From contig NZ_LWUA01000243.1 of NCBI RefSeq assembly GCF_005222955.1, positions 1 to 64,000 of the forward strand: 64,000 nucleotides of DNA. The letters are read 5' to 3'. The DNA is from Blastococcus sp. CCUG 61487. GTDB taxonomy: Bacteria; Actinomycetota; Actinomycetes; Mycobacteriales; Geodermatophilaceae. This document shows positions 53,378 through 61,340 of the stretch, in pieces. The notes under the pieces are model-generated. The model ran no database searches and was not told the origin of the DNA. It saw only the letters and a program-made list of their open reading frames with translations. Every line of letters starts with the position of its first letter. Within the stretch, counting starts at the first letter, position 1. Both the position numbers and the translations under genes were made by a program.

Positions 53378-55206
53378 TGCTCTGCTCCTTCGCGCACGGT
53401 GGGCAGGGTCTCCCGCCACCTGTTGGTGATCGGCAGCCGCCGGTCGCGACCGAAGGCCTTGAGGCTGATCTTGGTACCAGGGGCGGACTGCCGGCGCTTG
53501 AACTCCGCGCCGTCGACCAGCCGGAGCACCCGGGCCACGACCTCGGGGTCGTGCCCGCGCTCGAGCAGCTGGGCCAGGCCGAGGTCCCGGTCGACGTAGT
53601 CGGCGATGACCGCGTCCAGCACCTCGTAGGCCGGCAGCGAGTCGCTGTCCTGCTGCCCGGGGGCGAGCTCGGCCGAGGGTGGCTTGTCGATGGAGTTCTG
53701 CGGGATCGGCTCGGTCTCGCCGCGCTCGCGGGCCCAGGCGTTGCGCCACCGGGCCAGCTCCCAGACCAGCGTCTTGGGCACGTCCTTGATCGGGGCGAAC
53801 CCTCCGGCCGCGTCGCCGTAGAGCGTCGAGTAGCCGACGGCCACCTCGCTCTTGTTCGACGTCGCGAGCAGCAGGTGGCCGTGCTGGTTGGACAGGCCCA
53901 TGAGCAGCGTGCCGCGCACCCGGGCCTGCAGGTTCTCCGCGGCCACCCCGCTGAGCTCGACGGCCTGCTCGTACGCCTCGACCATCGGCGCGATCGGGAC
54001 GACCGAGTAGTGCATGCCCAGCCGCGCCGCGGAGTCCTCCGCGTCGGACAGCGAGTGCTCGCTGGACCACTTCGACGGCAGCCCGACGCCGTGCACGCGG
54101 TCAGGACCCAGCGCGTCGACGGCGATCGCGGCGACCAGCGCCGAGTCGATGCCCCCGGACATGCCGAGCACGACCGACGGCATGCCGTTCTTGTCGATGA
54201 AGTCGCGCAGGCCGAGGACCAGCGCGCGCCAGACCTCCTCGGTGTCGCCGAGCGGCTCGGCGACCGTCGCGGGCCGCCGCGCGAACGGCGGCACCGGCTC
54301 GTCCGAGACGACGTGCCGGGTGACGGTCATGGGGCCGATCCGGCCCTCGGCCCGGTCGGGCGCCGACGAGGGGTCGATGTCCAGGTCGACGGTGGCCAGG
54401 TGCTCGACGAACTGCGGGGAGCGCGCCAGCAGGGTGCCGTCGGCCGCGACGGCCATCGAGTCGCCGTCGAAGACCAGCTCGTCCTGCCCGCCCACCTGGT
54501 TGCAGTACAGGATCGTCGCCCGCGCCTCGGCGGCGCGCCGCCGGACCAGCGGCAGCCGCAGGTCGTCCTTGGCCCGCTCGTAGGGGGAGGCGTTGGGGGA
54601 GACGACGAGGTCGACCCCGGCCCGCCCCGCGACGCCGCACGGGCCGCCCTCCACCCACAGGTCCTCGCAGACCGTCAGGGCGATGTCCACGCCGTGCAGC
54701 CGGACGACGGGCAGCTCGGTGCCGGGCACGAAGTAGCGGGCCTCGTCGAAGACGCCGTAGTTGGGCAGGTGCCGCTTGTAGTAGCGGGCGACGACCTCGC
54801 CGCCGAACAGCAGCGCGGCGCCGTTGCGGGGTGCGCCGCGGCGCGGGTTGGCGTCGCCGGGGCGGTCGTCGGTCGGCGGCTCGTCGACCGGCGCCGGTCC
54901 CGCGCCTCGCGTGTGCGCGAGGTACCCGACGACGACGGCGATCCCCCCGAGGCCCTGGTCGGCCAGGTCGGCGGCCAGCTCGACCAGCGTGCGCTCGCTG
55001 GCGTGCGCGAACGACTCGCGCAGCACCAGGTCCTCCGGCGGGTAGCCGGTGAGCGTCATCTCGGGGAACACCACCAGGTGCGCCTGCTCGGCGGCGGCCC
55101 TCGCCGTCCACCGCACCACGAGATCGGCGTTGCCCCGGAGGTCGCCCACCCGGGTGTCCACCTGGGCCATCGCCACCCGTAGCTGCACCGGCTGCTGATC
55201 GGTCAC
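53374..55206 (-). CDS. nadE: Glutamine-dependent NAD+ synthetase
   Basis: A 610-residue two-domain enzyme. The N-terminal nitrilase-type glutaminase has its catalytic triad at E49 ([11 protein letters not shown]), K144 ([11 protein letters not shown]) and C180 (TVCEDLW). The C-terminal synthetase has the PP-loop [14 protein letters not shown] and [20 protein letters not shown]. It converts deamido-NAD to NAD with glutamine as nitrogen source. The GTG start is chosen since it begins the nitrilase strand. Confidence 0.95.
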   Translation of the reverse strand: MTDQQPVQLRVAMAQVDTRVGDLRGNADLVVRWTARAAAEQAHLVVFPEMTLTGYPPEDLVLRESFAHASERTLVELAADLADQGLGGIAVVVGYLAHTRGAGPAPVDEPPTDDRPGDANPRRGAPRNGAALLFGGEVVARYYKRHLPNYGVFDEARYFVPGTELPVVRLHGVDIALTVCEDLWVEGGPCGVAGRAGVDLVVSPNASPYERAKDDLRLPLVRRRAAEARATILYCNQVGGQDELVFDGDSMAVAADGTLLARSPQFVEHLATVDLDIDPSSAPDRAEGRIGPMTVTRHVVSDEPVPPFARRPATVAEPLGDTEEVWRALVLGLRDFIDKNGMPSVVLGMSGGIDSALVAAIAVDALGPDRVHGVGLPSKWSSEHSLSDAEDSAARLGMHYSVVPIAPMVEAYEQAVELSGVAAENLQARVRGTLLMGLSNQHGHLLLATSNKSEVAVGYSTLYGDAAGGFAPIKDVPKTLVWELARWRNAWARERGETEPIPQNSIDKPPSAELAPGQQDSDSLPAYEVLDAVIADYVDRDLGLAQLLERGHDPEVVARVLRLVDGAEFKRRQSAPGTKISLKAFGRDRRLPITNRWRETLPTVREGAEQ

Positions 55207-55256
55207 GTGATCAGTCTGGTCGTCGGCCGGGGGAGGAGGCCAGGCGAGGGGGTCGA

Positions 55257-55823
55257 TCACTCCGCGAGGAACCGGCGCTGCGCCTCCGGCGACCAGAAGG
55301 CGACCGACTTGGGCCGGAGTCGCGCGCCCAGCCGCTGGTAGAAGCGCTGGGCGGCGACGTTGTCCTCCCGGATCTCCCAGCGGACGACGAGGTCCTCGTC
55401 GGTCGCCAGCCGGGCGAGCTCCGCCATCAGGAGCCGGCCGAGGCCCGCGTCGCGGTGCTCCTCGGCCACGTACAGGTCGTCGAGCGCGAGGACGTCCTCG
55501 CCGCGCCAGAGGTGGAACTTCCGGACGGCGCTGACGTACCCGACCGCGCGGCGGTCGTGCTCGGCCGCGTCGTGCTCGGTCGCGTCGTGCTCGGCCGCGT
55601 CGTGCTCGGTCGCGTCGTGCTCGGCCACCAGCACGATGACGTCCGGCCGCGCCAGCGCCGCCGTCCACGCCGCGAGCGTGCCGGCGTCCCGCGGGTCGTC
55701 GCCGTTCTCGGCGGCCAGCGCGCGCACCATCGCCAGCACCACATCGGCGTCGGCGACGGTGGCCCGGCGCACCGGGGCGGCGCCGGAGGGCGGGGTGGAG
55801 CGAGCGGGCACGCCGGCCATCAT
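55257..55823 (-). CDS. GNAT-family N-acetyltransferase with internal minisatellite
   Basis: A 188-residue acetyltransferase with VRRATVADADVVLAMVRALA at the start, LDDLYVAEEHRDAGLGRLLMAEL (acetyl-CoA pyrophosphate loop) and VRWEIREDNVAAQRFYQRLGA. Between strands 3 and 4 it carries an in-frame run EHDAT/EHDAA, five EHD units, encoded by 15-bp tandem repeats. Without it the length would be about 165, normal for GNAT. The substrate is unknown; polyamine-type SSAT-like members share LWRGEDVLALDDLYV. It lies 50 bp upstream of nadE on the same strand. Confidence 0.87.
   Translation of the reverse strand: MMAGVPARSTPPSGAAPVRRATVADADVVLAMVRALAAENGDDPRDAGTLAAWTAALARPDVIVLVAEHDATEHDAAEHDATEHDAAEHDRRAVGYVSAVRKFHLWRGEDVLALDDLYVAEEHRDAGLGRLLMAELARLATDEDLVVRWEIREDNVAAQRFYQRLGARLRPKSVAFWSPEAQRRFLAE
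55556..55626 (-). repeat. 15-bp tandem repeat inside the GNAT gene
   Basis: Four 15-bp units, alternating CGTGCTCGGCCGCGT and CGTGCTCGGTCGCGT, plus 11 bases of a fifth. Units 1 and 3 are identical, as are 2 and 4, so the array is effectively a duplicated 30-mer. Unit length is a multiple of three, so copy-number changes would keep the frame. Confidence 0.95.
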
Positions 55824-55843
55824 CGCGCAGGGGAGGGCCAGGA

Positions 55844-56833
55844 CTACCCGCGTGCCTGGCTCCGGGCCCGGACCACCGCCACGGGCCCGGCCGCCCTGTC
55901 GACCACGGCGCGGCTCACCGACGGCGCGGCGCGACCCGGCCGGCGCTCCCGCGACCCGACCACGACGAGCGCCGCACCCACCGAGGCCGCCACCAGCGCG
56001 GTGACCGGATCACGGCGCACGACCTCGATCCGGAGCGGCACGTGCGGGTACAGCTGCCGCCACCGGCAGACCGCGTCCTCGACGAGGGAGGCGGCCGCTG
56101 CCTCGCTGGTGGCGGGGCGCGGGGCCCGGGAAGCGGATGGGAGACCGGGGATCCAGGCGTGCACCGCGGTGACCGGGAGGCCGCGCTGCGCGGCGGTCCG
56201 GAAGGCGTAGCCCACCGCGTCGGCGCAGGTGAGCCGGTCGACGCCGACCACCACGCGGGCCCGGGGATCGGTCGGCGGAGTCGGCGAGGGGTGGACGACC
56301 GCGACCGGACAGCTCGCGGCCGCCGCGAGGCGCCAGGTGAGGGGACGGCGCAGCAGCCGCGCCGCCGTCGTCGGGCGTGCGTCCAGCCGTCGGGAGCCGA
56401 CGACGAGCAGCCGCGCGGTCCGGCTCTCCCGCAGCAGCAGGCGGCGGGGCGAGTCGCGCACGGTGCTCGCGCAGATGTCGACGTCGGGAGCGATCGAGCG
56501 AGCCCGCGTCAGCGCCGCGTCGACGAGCTCGGTGGCCGCGGCCTGGGGCCCGCCGATGTCCGCGACGGTGGGCACCACCCCGAGCGGGTCGACGACGAGC
56601 GGGGACCTGAACGCGTGGACGACCCGGAGCGGACACCGCAGGGCCGCTGCCTCGCCCGCTGCCCACGTCAGCGCGGCCGCGGCCGCCGGTTCGTCGTCCA
56701 GCCCCACCACCACAGGGGCGGCGAGCCGCTCGAACTCCCGGGCCAGCGGCCGCAGCGAGCGGGTGAACTCGGCGTCGGCGAGCAGGGTGGCCTCGAGCCG
56801 GCGCATGGTCCGTCGTTCGCCGTCGCTGAGCAC
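55844..56833 (-). CDS. Tandem universal stress protein (two USP domains)
   Basis: A 329-residue protein with two USP domains, the first starting at VVVGLDDEPAAAAALTWAA and the second at VVVGVDRLTCADAVGYAFRTA. Both end in a PVAVV strand. The ATP-binding G-2x-G-9x-GS/T signature is degenerate in each (VVGSRRLDARPTT and VVGSRERRPGRAA), so nucleotide binding is doubtful. About 35 extra residues precede domain 1. GTG start. It is divergent from the MarR gene over a 99-bp AT-rich gap. Confidence 0.83.
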   Translation of the reverse strand: MLSDGERRTMRRLEATLLADAEFTRSLRPLAREFERLAAPVVVGLDDEPAAAAALTWAAGEAAALRCPLRVVHAFRSPLVVDPLGVVPTVADIGGPQAAATELVDAALTRARSIAPDVDICASTVRDSPRRLLLRESRTARLLVVGSRRLDARPTTAARLLRRPLTWRLAAAASCPVAVVHPSPTPPTDPRARVVVGVDRLTCADAVGYAFRTAAQRGLPVTAVHAWIPGLPSASRAPRPATSEAAAASLVEDAVCRWRQLYPHVPLRIEVVRRDPVTALVAASVGAALVVVGSRERRPGRAAPSVSRAVVDRAAGPVAVVRARSQARG

Positions 56834-56868
56834 GAGCGCCTCCTCGGGGGCCGGCAGGCACGTGGATA

Positions 56869-56895
56869 CATCGTAACGCGATATTTACTGCGATG
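56869..56895. promoter_or_regulatory. Candidate operator/promoter between USP and MarR genes
   Basis: The AT-rich island in this gap contains ATCGTAACGCGAT (arms ATCG/CGAT) and an outer CATCG...CGATG pair 27 bp across. It also holds TATTTACT, which could be a -10. It is the natural place for MarR self-regulation and control of the stress protein; this is inferred from position. Confidence 0.4.
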
Positions 56896-56932
56896 GAGGG
56901 TCGGCGCGGTCGGCGCGTGGTCGAATGCATCC

Positions 56933-57388
56933 GTGGTCGAGCAGGAGAACCCGCATCCGGCGGCTGCGCTGAGCAAGCAGGAGTTCGAGGCGCTCGCCCG
57001 CTTCCGGTTCGGCATCCGCCGCTACCTGCGGTTCAGCGAGGAGACGGTGCGGCGGTACGGGCTGACCCCGCAGCAGTACCAGTTGCTGCTGGCTCTCATG
57101 GGCTTCCCGGAGCGGGAGTGGGCCACCGTCCGGGAGCTGGCGGAGCGCCTGCAGCTGCGCCACCACAGCGTCGTCGAACTGGTCGACCGCGCCCAGGGGC
57201 AGGGCCTGGTCGCGCGGGTCGCCAACCCCGACGACGCACGGTCGGTGCGGGTGCTGCTGACCCCCGAGGGGGAGCGCATCCTCGGTCGGCTGAGCGCGCT
57301 GCACCGCGAGGAGCTGCGCCGGCTGGACAGCGCCCTGACTCCTCCCGACTGGGGGTCGCGCGTCCCGGACGGCTCCGAATCTGTATGA
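56933..57388 (+). CDS. MarR-family transcriptional regulator
   Basis: A 151-residue winged-helix regulator. YGLTPQQYQLLLALMGFPE leads into helix 2, WATVRELAERLQLRHHSVVELVDRAQGQGLVAR is the recognition helix region, and DDARSVRVLLTPEGERIL is the wing. The GTG at 56933 is the best start, although no clear ribosome site precedes it, and short leaders are possible. It is divergent from the universal stress protein gene. Effector unknown. Confidence 0.87.
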   Translation: MVEQENPHPAAALSKQEFEALARFRFGIRRYLRFSEETVRRYGLTPQQYQLLLALMGFPEREWATVRELAERLQLRHHSVVELVDRAQGQGLVARVANPDDARSVRVLLTPEGERILGRLSALHREELRRLDSALTPPDWGSRVPDGSESV

Positions 57389-57404
57389 CCGACGTCCGTC
57401 GGTC
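57387..57404. promoter_or_regulatory. Inverted repeat before the SufR-like gene
   Basis: GACCGAC-GTCC-GTCGGTC (perfect 7-bp arms) overlaps the last codon of the MarR gene and ends 14 bp before the next ATG. It may be the site for autoregulation of the SufR-like regulator, or a weak hairpin. Confidence 0.4.
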
Positions 57405-57418
57405 GTAGAGTCCGCGGC

Positions 57419-58108
57419 ATGGCTGATCGCGATGCGCACGTCGCCGCGGTCGCGGCCCTCGCCGAGCCCACCCGCCGCCGGCTGTACGAGCATGTCGCCC
57501 GCTCGCCGGAACCCCTGAGCCGGGACGACGTCGCCGGCGCCACGGGCGTGCCGCGGCCGACCGCCGCGTTCCACCTCGACCGACTGGTCGCGGACGGCCT
57601 GCTGGACGTGCACTACGCGCGGCGGTCCGGACGGACCGGGCCCGGGGCGGGCCGGCCGGCCAAGCTCTACCGCCGTGCGGAGTCCGCGGTTGCGGTGTCC
57701 CTGCCGCCGCGGCAGTACGACCTGGCCGGTGATCTGCTCGCGTCGTCCGTGGTGGAGGCGGAGCGGTCGGGGGAGCGGCCGGCCGCCGTGCTGGCGCGGC
57801 GGGCGTTCCAGCGCGGCCGCGAGCTGGGGGACGGGACCTCCGGGACCGACCGCGCGGCCGCGCTCCGGGTGCTGGAGGAGGCGGGCTTCGAACCGCGGGC
57901 CGACGGCGAGGCGGTCGTGCTCGCCAACTGCCCGTTCCACGTGCTCGCCCAGCAGTACACCGAGCTGGTGTGCGGCATGAACCGCCGGTTCCTGGAAGGC
58001 GTGCTCGACGCGGTCTCGGACGCCGGGCTCACGGCGTTGCTCAGGCCCGAGCCGGGCCTGTGCTGCGTCCGCCTCGAGCCGTCGGAGGGACACGCCGCGA
58101 ACTGTTGA
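57419..58108 (+). CDS. HTH regulator with C-terminal Cys cluster (SufR/ArsR-like)
   Basis: A 229-residue regulator. A DeoR/ArsR-type winged helix (PTRRRLYEHVARSPEPLSRDDVA, FHLDRLVADGLLDV, GRPAKLYRR) is followed by a C-terminal domain. That domain has Cys in LANCPFHVLAQQYTELVCGMN (C-x13-C) and a GLCCVRL pair further on. The spacing resembles SufR-type iron-sulfur-sensing repressors, so a redox or Fe-S signal is likely; identity as true SufR is doubtful since no suf genes are near. It probably controls the DoxX/FAD-reductase operon that follows. Confidence 0.75.
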   Translation: MADRDAHVAAVAALAEPTRRRLYEHVARSPEPLSRDDVAGATGVPRPTAAFHLDRLVADGLLDVHYARRSGRTGPGAGRPAKLYRRAESAVAVSLPPRQYDLAGDLLASSVVEAERSGERPAAVLARRAFQRGRELGDGTSGTDRAAALRVLEEAGFEPRADGEAVVLANCPFHVLAQQYTELVCGMNRRFLEGVLDAVSDAGLTALLRPEPGLCCVRLEPSEGHAANC

Positions 58109-58133
58109 CAAGGGTGTGACGTGGGTCTCTACT
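58105..58133 (+). promoter_or_regulatory. Sigma-A-like promoter of the doxX operon
   Basis: A consensus -35 TTGACA at 58105-58110, partly inside the regulator's stop codon, is 17 bp from TCTACT at 58128-58133 as the -10. It is the clearest housekeeping-type promoter in the window. The start point would fall within the palindrome that follows. Confidence 0.6.
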
Positions 58134-58157
58134 TCTAACCATCATTGGTTTTAGAAG
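58132..58157. promoter_or_regulatory. Palindromic operator before doxX
   Basis: The core AACCA-TCAT-TGGTT is a perfect inverted repeat, extended by CTTCT on the left and AGAAG on the right to an imperfect 26-bp palindrome. It overlaps the predicted -10 and transcription start, where a bound repressor would block the promoter. The adjacent SufR-like regulator is the obvious candidate. Confidence 0.6.
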
Positions 58158-58166
58158 GAGCTCGTC

Positions 58167-58610
58167 ATGACGACCCAGCTGAACCGCACCCGTCCGCACC
58201 TCCCGGCCGCCCTGTCCGGCGACCCCGCCCGGCAGGCCTTCGTCCTGCTGCGCACGGTGTTCACCGTCGCGCCCATCGCCTTCGGGCTGGACAAGTTCGC
58301 CAACCTGCTGACCGACTGGCCGGACTACCTCGCCCCGTGGATCGACGACCTCGTGCCCGGCACCGCGCAGCAGGCGATGTACGCCGTGGGCGTCGTCGAG
58401 GTGCTCGCCGGCGTCGTCGTGGCCGTCGCCCCCCGCTTCGGTGGCTGGCTGGTCGCGGCCTGGCTCGGCGGCATCATCCTCAACCTGCTGACCATCCCGG
58501 ACCACTACGACATCGCGCTGCGGGACTTCGGGCTGCTCGTCGCCGCCGTGGCCCTGGCCCGCCTCGCCGTCAGGTACGCGCCGCGTCCGGGGGCCGGGGA
58601 CCGGTCATGA
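58167..58610 (+). CDS. DoxX-family membrane protein
   Basis: A 147-residue four-helix membrane protein with the DoxX/DoxD pattern: RTVFTVAPIAFGLDKFANLLTDW, then GVVEVLAGVVVAVAP and RDFGLLVAAVALARL. DoxX proteins in actinobacteria work with redox partners at the membrane; in mycobacteria one forms a complex with superoxide dismutase and a thiosulfate sulfurtransferase. A good AGAAGGAG box precedes the ATG. The stop overlaps the FAD reductase start (ATGA). Confidence 0.85.
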   Translation: MTTQLNRTRPHLPAALSGDPARQAFVLLRTVFTVAPIAFGLDKFANLLTDWPDYLAPWIDDLVPGTAQQAMYAVGVVEVLAGVVVAVAPRFGGWLVAAWLGGIILNLLTIPDHYDIALRDFGLLVAAVALARLAVRYAPRPGAGDRS

Positions 58611-59833
58611 CGTCGGCCCCGTTCGTGGTCGTCGAGGGCGGGCTGGCCGGAGCGAAGGCGGCCGAGACGCTGCGGGCCGAGGGGTTCGACGGGCGGCTCG
58701 TCCTGGTCGCCGGCGAGGAGGAGCTGCCCTACGACCGCCCGCCCCTGTCCAAGGACTACCTGCTCGGACGGGTTGATCGGGAGAGCCCGCAGGTGCACCC
58801 GCTGGACTGGTACGGGGAGCAGAGGATCGAGCTGCGCACCGGGGTCCGCGCGCAGCACCTCGACGCCTCCGACCGCCGACTGACGCTCAGCACCGGCGAG
58901 CGCCTGGCCTACCGGTCGCTGCTCCTGGCCACCGGGTCCTCGCCCCGGCGGCTGCCGGTCCCCGGGGAAGCGCTCGACGGCGTCCGGTACCTGCGCACGC
59001 TCGCCGACGCCGAGGTGCTCCTCGCCGACCTCCGCGGTGGGGGAAGGACCGTCGTGGTCGTCGGCGCCGGCTGGATCGGCCTGGAGGTCGCGGCGGCAGC
59101 CCGCGCGCACGGGAACACCGTGACGATCGTCGAGCCGCAGCCCACCCCGCTGCACGCCGCGCTCGGGCCCGAGATGGGCAGGGTGTTCGCGCGGCTGCAC
59201 CGCGCTCACGGGGTGACGCTGCTGACCGACACCGTCGTGCGCGAGCTCCGTGGCGCGCAGGGGCGGGTGCACACGGTGGTCACCGACCGGCACGCCGGTC
59301 TCGAGGCCGACGTCGTCGTCGTCGGCATCGGCGCCACCCCGGACGTCGGCCTGGCCGCCGCCGCCGGGCTGGCCGTCGACAACGGGATCCTCACCGACCA
59401 CGCGCTGCGGACGTCGGCGCCCGACGTCGTCGCTGCTGGAGACGTGGCGGCGTCCTTCCACCCGCTCTACGGCCGGTACGTCCGCGTCGAGCACTGGGCG
59501 AACGCGCTCAACGGCGGTCCGGCCGCCGCGCGGTCGATGCTCGGCCGGGAGGTCATCCACGACCGCGTCCCGTACTTCTACACCGACCAGTACGAGCTCG
59601 GCATGGAGTACTCCGGCCTGGCCGGGCCGGGTGACCGGCTGGTGTGCCGCGGTGATCCGGAGGACGGCGCGTTCATCTCGTTCTGGACGGCGGACGGCCG
59701 GGTCACCGCCGCGATGACGGTGAACACCTGGGACGTCACCGAGCCGGTCCAGCAGCTCATCCGGGGACGGCGGCGGGTGCCCGCCGGGGCGCTCGCCGAC
59801 GGGGACACCCCGCTGGAGCTGCTCGCCGCCTGA
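58607..59833 (+). CDS. FAD-dependent ferredoxin/rubredoxin reductase-like oxidoreductase
   Basis: A 408-residue pyridine-nucleotide reductase with a C-terminal reductase_C domain (RVEHWANALNGGPAAARSML, then YFYTDQYELGMEYSG). The NAD motif VVVVGAGWIGLEVA is intact, as are the FAD blocks LLLATGSSPRRLP and VVAAGDVAA. The N-terminal FAD motif, normally VGGGLAGAKAAE, reads VEGGLAGAKAAE, with Glu in place of the first Gly of GxGxxG. It is coupled to doxX, so it may feed electrons to a membrane or iron-sulfur partner. Confidence 0.9.
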   Translation: MTSAPFVVVEGGLAGAKAAETLRAEGFDGRLVLVAGEEELPYDRPPLSKDYLLGRVDRESPQVHPLDWYGEQRIELRTGVRAQHLDASDRRLTLSTGERLAYRSLLLATGSSPRRLPVPGEALDGVRYLRTLADAEVLLADLRGGGRTVVVVGAGWIGLEVAAAARAHGNTVTIVEPQPTPLHAALGPEMGRVFARLHRAHGVTLLTDTVVRELRGAQGRVHTVVTDRHAGLEADVVVVGIGATPDVGLAAAAGLAVDNGILTDHALRTSAPDVVAAGDVAASFHPLYGRYVRVEHWANALNGGPAAARSMLGREVIHDRVPYFYTDQYELGMEYSGLAGPGDRLVCRGDPEDGAFISFWTADGRVTAAMTVNTWDVTEPVQQLIRGRRRVPAGALADGDTPLELLAA

Positions 59834-59945
59834 TCCGGGCGGACGGCGTGTCCGGGCGCGCCGGGGTGCCACGCATCCCCCGGACGGGGCAGGCTGGGCG
59901 GCGTTCCACGGCGACGACACATCCCGGAAACGATCGGACGCGATC

Positions 59946-61295
59946 ATGGCGAGCATGGACCGTCAGCAGGAGTTCGTCCTGCGCACCCTGGAAGAGCGCG
60001 ACATCCGGTTCGTCCGGCTCTGGTTCACCGACGTGTCGGGTTACCTGAAGGCCGTCGCCGTGGCTCCGGCCGAGATCGAGGCGGCCTTCGCCGAGGGCAT
60101 CGGCTTCGACGGCTCGGCGATCGAGGGCTTCGCGCGGGTCTACGAGTCCGACATGCTCGCCAAGCCCGATCCCGGCACGTTCCAGGTGCTGCCCGGCCGG
60201 GACGGACGGGCCAGCGACACCGCACGGATGTTCTGCGACATCACGCTGCCGGACGGCTCGCCGTCCTGGGCCGACCCCCGGCACGTCCTGCGCCGGGCGC
60301 TGGCCAAGGCCGCCGACATGGGGTTCACCTTCTACACCCACCCCGAGGTCGAGTTCTTCCTGCTCAAGGACCTGCCGTCCGACGGCACGCCCCCGCAGCC
60401 GGCCGACAACGGCGGCTACTTCGACCTGTCCACGCACAACGTGGCGCACGACTTCCGCCGGGAGGCGGTGTTCGCGCTCGAGGCGATGGGGATCTCGGTG
60501 GAGTTCAGCCACCACGAGGTGGCGCCGGGCCAGCAGGAGATCGACCTGCGCTACGCCGACGCGCTGTCCATGGCCGACAACATCATGACGCTGCGGCACG
60601 TCGTCCGGGAGGTCGCACTGGCCCAGGGCGTGCACGCCACCTTCATGCCGAAGCCGTTCACGGCGGAGGCCGGCTCGGCCATGCACACGCACCTGTCGCT
60701 GTTCGAGGGCGACCGCAACGCCTTCCACGACGCCGCGGACCCGATCCGGCTGTCGACGACGGCCAAGCAGTTCATCGCCGGGCTGCTGGTCCACGCCCGG
60801 GAGTACACGGCGATCACCAACCAGACCGTGAACTCCTACCGCCGTCTGCTGGCCGGCACCGAGGCACCGACCGCCGCGACCTGGGGCCGGGCCAACAGGT
60901 CGGCGCTGGTGCGCATCCCCGAGTACAAGCCGAGCAAGGCGCAGTCGGCGCGGGTGGAGGTGCGCTCGCCGGACTCGGCCTGCAACCCCTACCTCACCTA
61001 CGCCATCCTGCTGGCCGCCGGGCTGCGGGGCATCGAGAAGGGCTACGAGCTCCCGCCCGAGGCCGAGGACGACGTCTGGTCGCTCACCGACACCGAGCGC
61101 CGGGCCGCCGGCTACGAGGACCTCCCGGTCTCCCTCGGCGAGGCCCTGACCGCGATGCAGAGCAGCGAACTTGTCGCCGAGACCCTCGGCGAGCACGTCT
61201 TCGAGTTCTTCCTCCGCAACAAGTGGGAGGAGTTCAACTCCTACCGGCAGAACGTCACGCCGTTCGAGCTGCGGCGCTACCTGCCCGGCCTCTGA
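59946..61295 (+). CDS. glnA2: Glutamine synthetase type I-like, GlnA2
   Basis: A 449-residue glutamine synthetase. FDGSAIEGFARVYESDM is the flexible-loop/latch region. HPEVEFFLL, ATFMPKPF, GSAMHTHLSLFEGD and NRSALVRIPEYKPSKAQS are the ATP, metal and glutamate sites. YELPPEAEDD aligns with the adenylylation segment NLYDLPPEE, keeping the Tyr but not the flanking Asn-Leu. Length and order relative to glnE match mycobacterial glnA2 (Rv2222c next to Rv2221c). In Streptomyces, paralogues of this kind can be gamma-glutamylpolyamine synthetases, so the exact substrate needs checking. Confidence 0.92.
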   Translation: MASMDRQQEFVLRTLEERDIRFVRLWFTDVSGYLKAVAVAPAEIEAAFAEGIGFDGSAIEGFARVYESDMLAKPDPGTFQVLPGRDGRASDTARMFCDITLPDGSPSWADPRHVLRRALAKAADMGFTFYTHPEVEFFLLKDLPSDGTPPQPADNGGYFDLSTHNVAHDFRREAVFALEAMGISVEFSHHEVAPGQQEIDLRYADALSMADNIMTLRHVVREVALAQGVHATFMPKPFTAEAGSAMHTHLSLFEGDRNAFHDAADPIRLSTTAKQFIAGLLVHAREYTAITNQTVNSYRRLLAGTEAPTAATWGRANRSALVRIPEYKPSKAQSARVEVRSPDSACNPYLTYAILLAAGLRGIEKGYELPPEAEDDVWSLTDTERRAAGYEDLPVSLGEALTAMQSSELVAETLGEHVFEFFLRNKWEEFNSYRQNVTPFELRRYLPGL

Positions 61296-61340
61296 GGGGA
61301 GGACCCCGTCGAGGAGCGGTCACCGACGCGCCGGGATCCG

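Noticed and set aside
55556-55626. CRISPR-like array
   Set aside because: The 15-bp units are contiguous, coding and without spacers; no cas genes or other arrays are seen in the window.
57419-58108. Bona fide SufR of a suf operon
   Set aside because: The Cys spacing is similar, but no sufB/C/D/S genes are adjacent; only a SufR-like label is justified.
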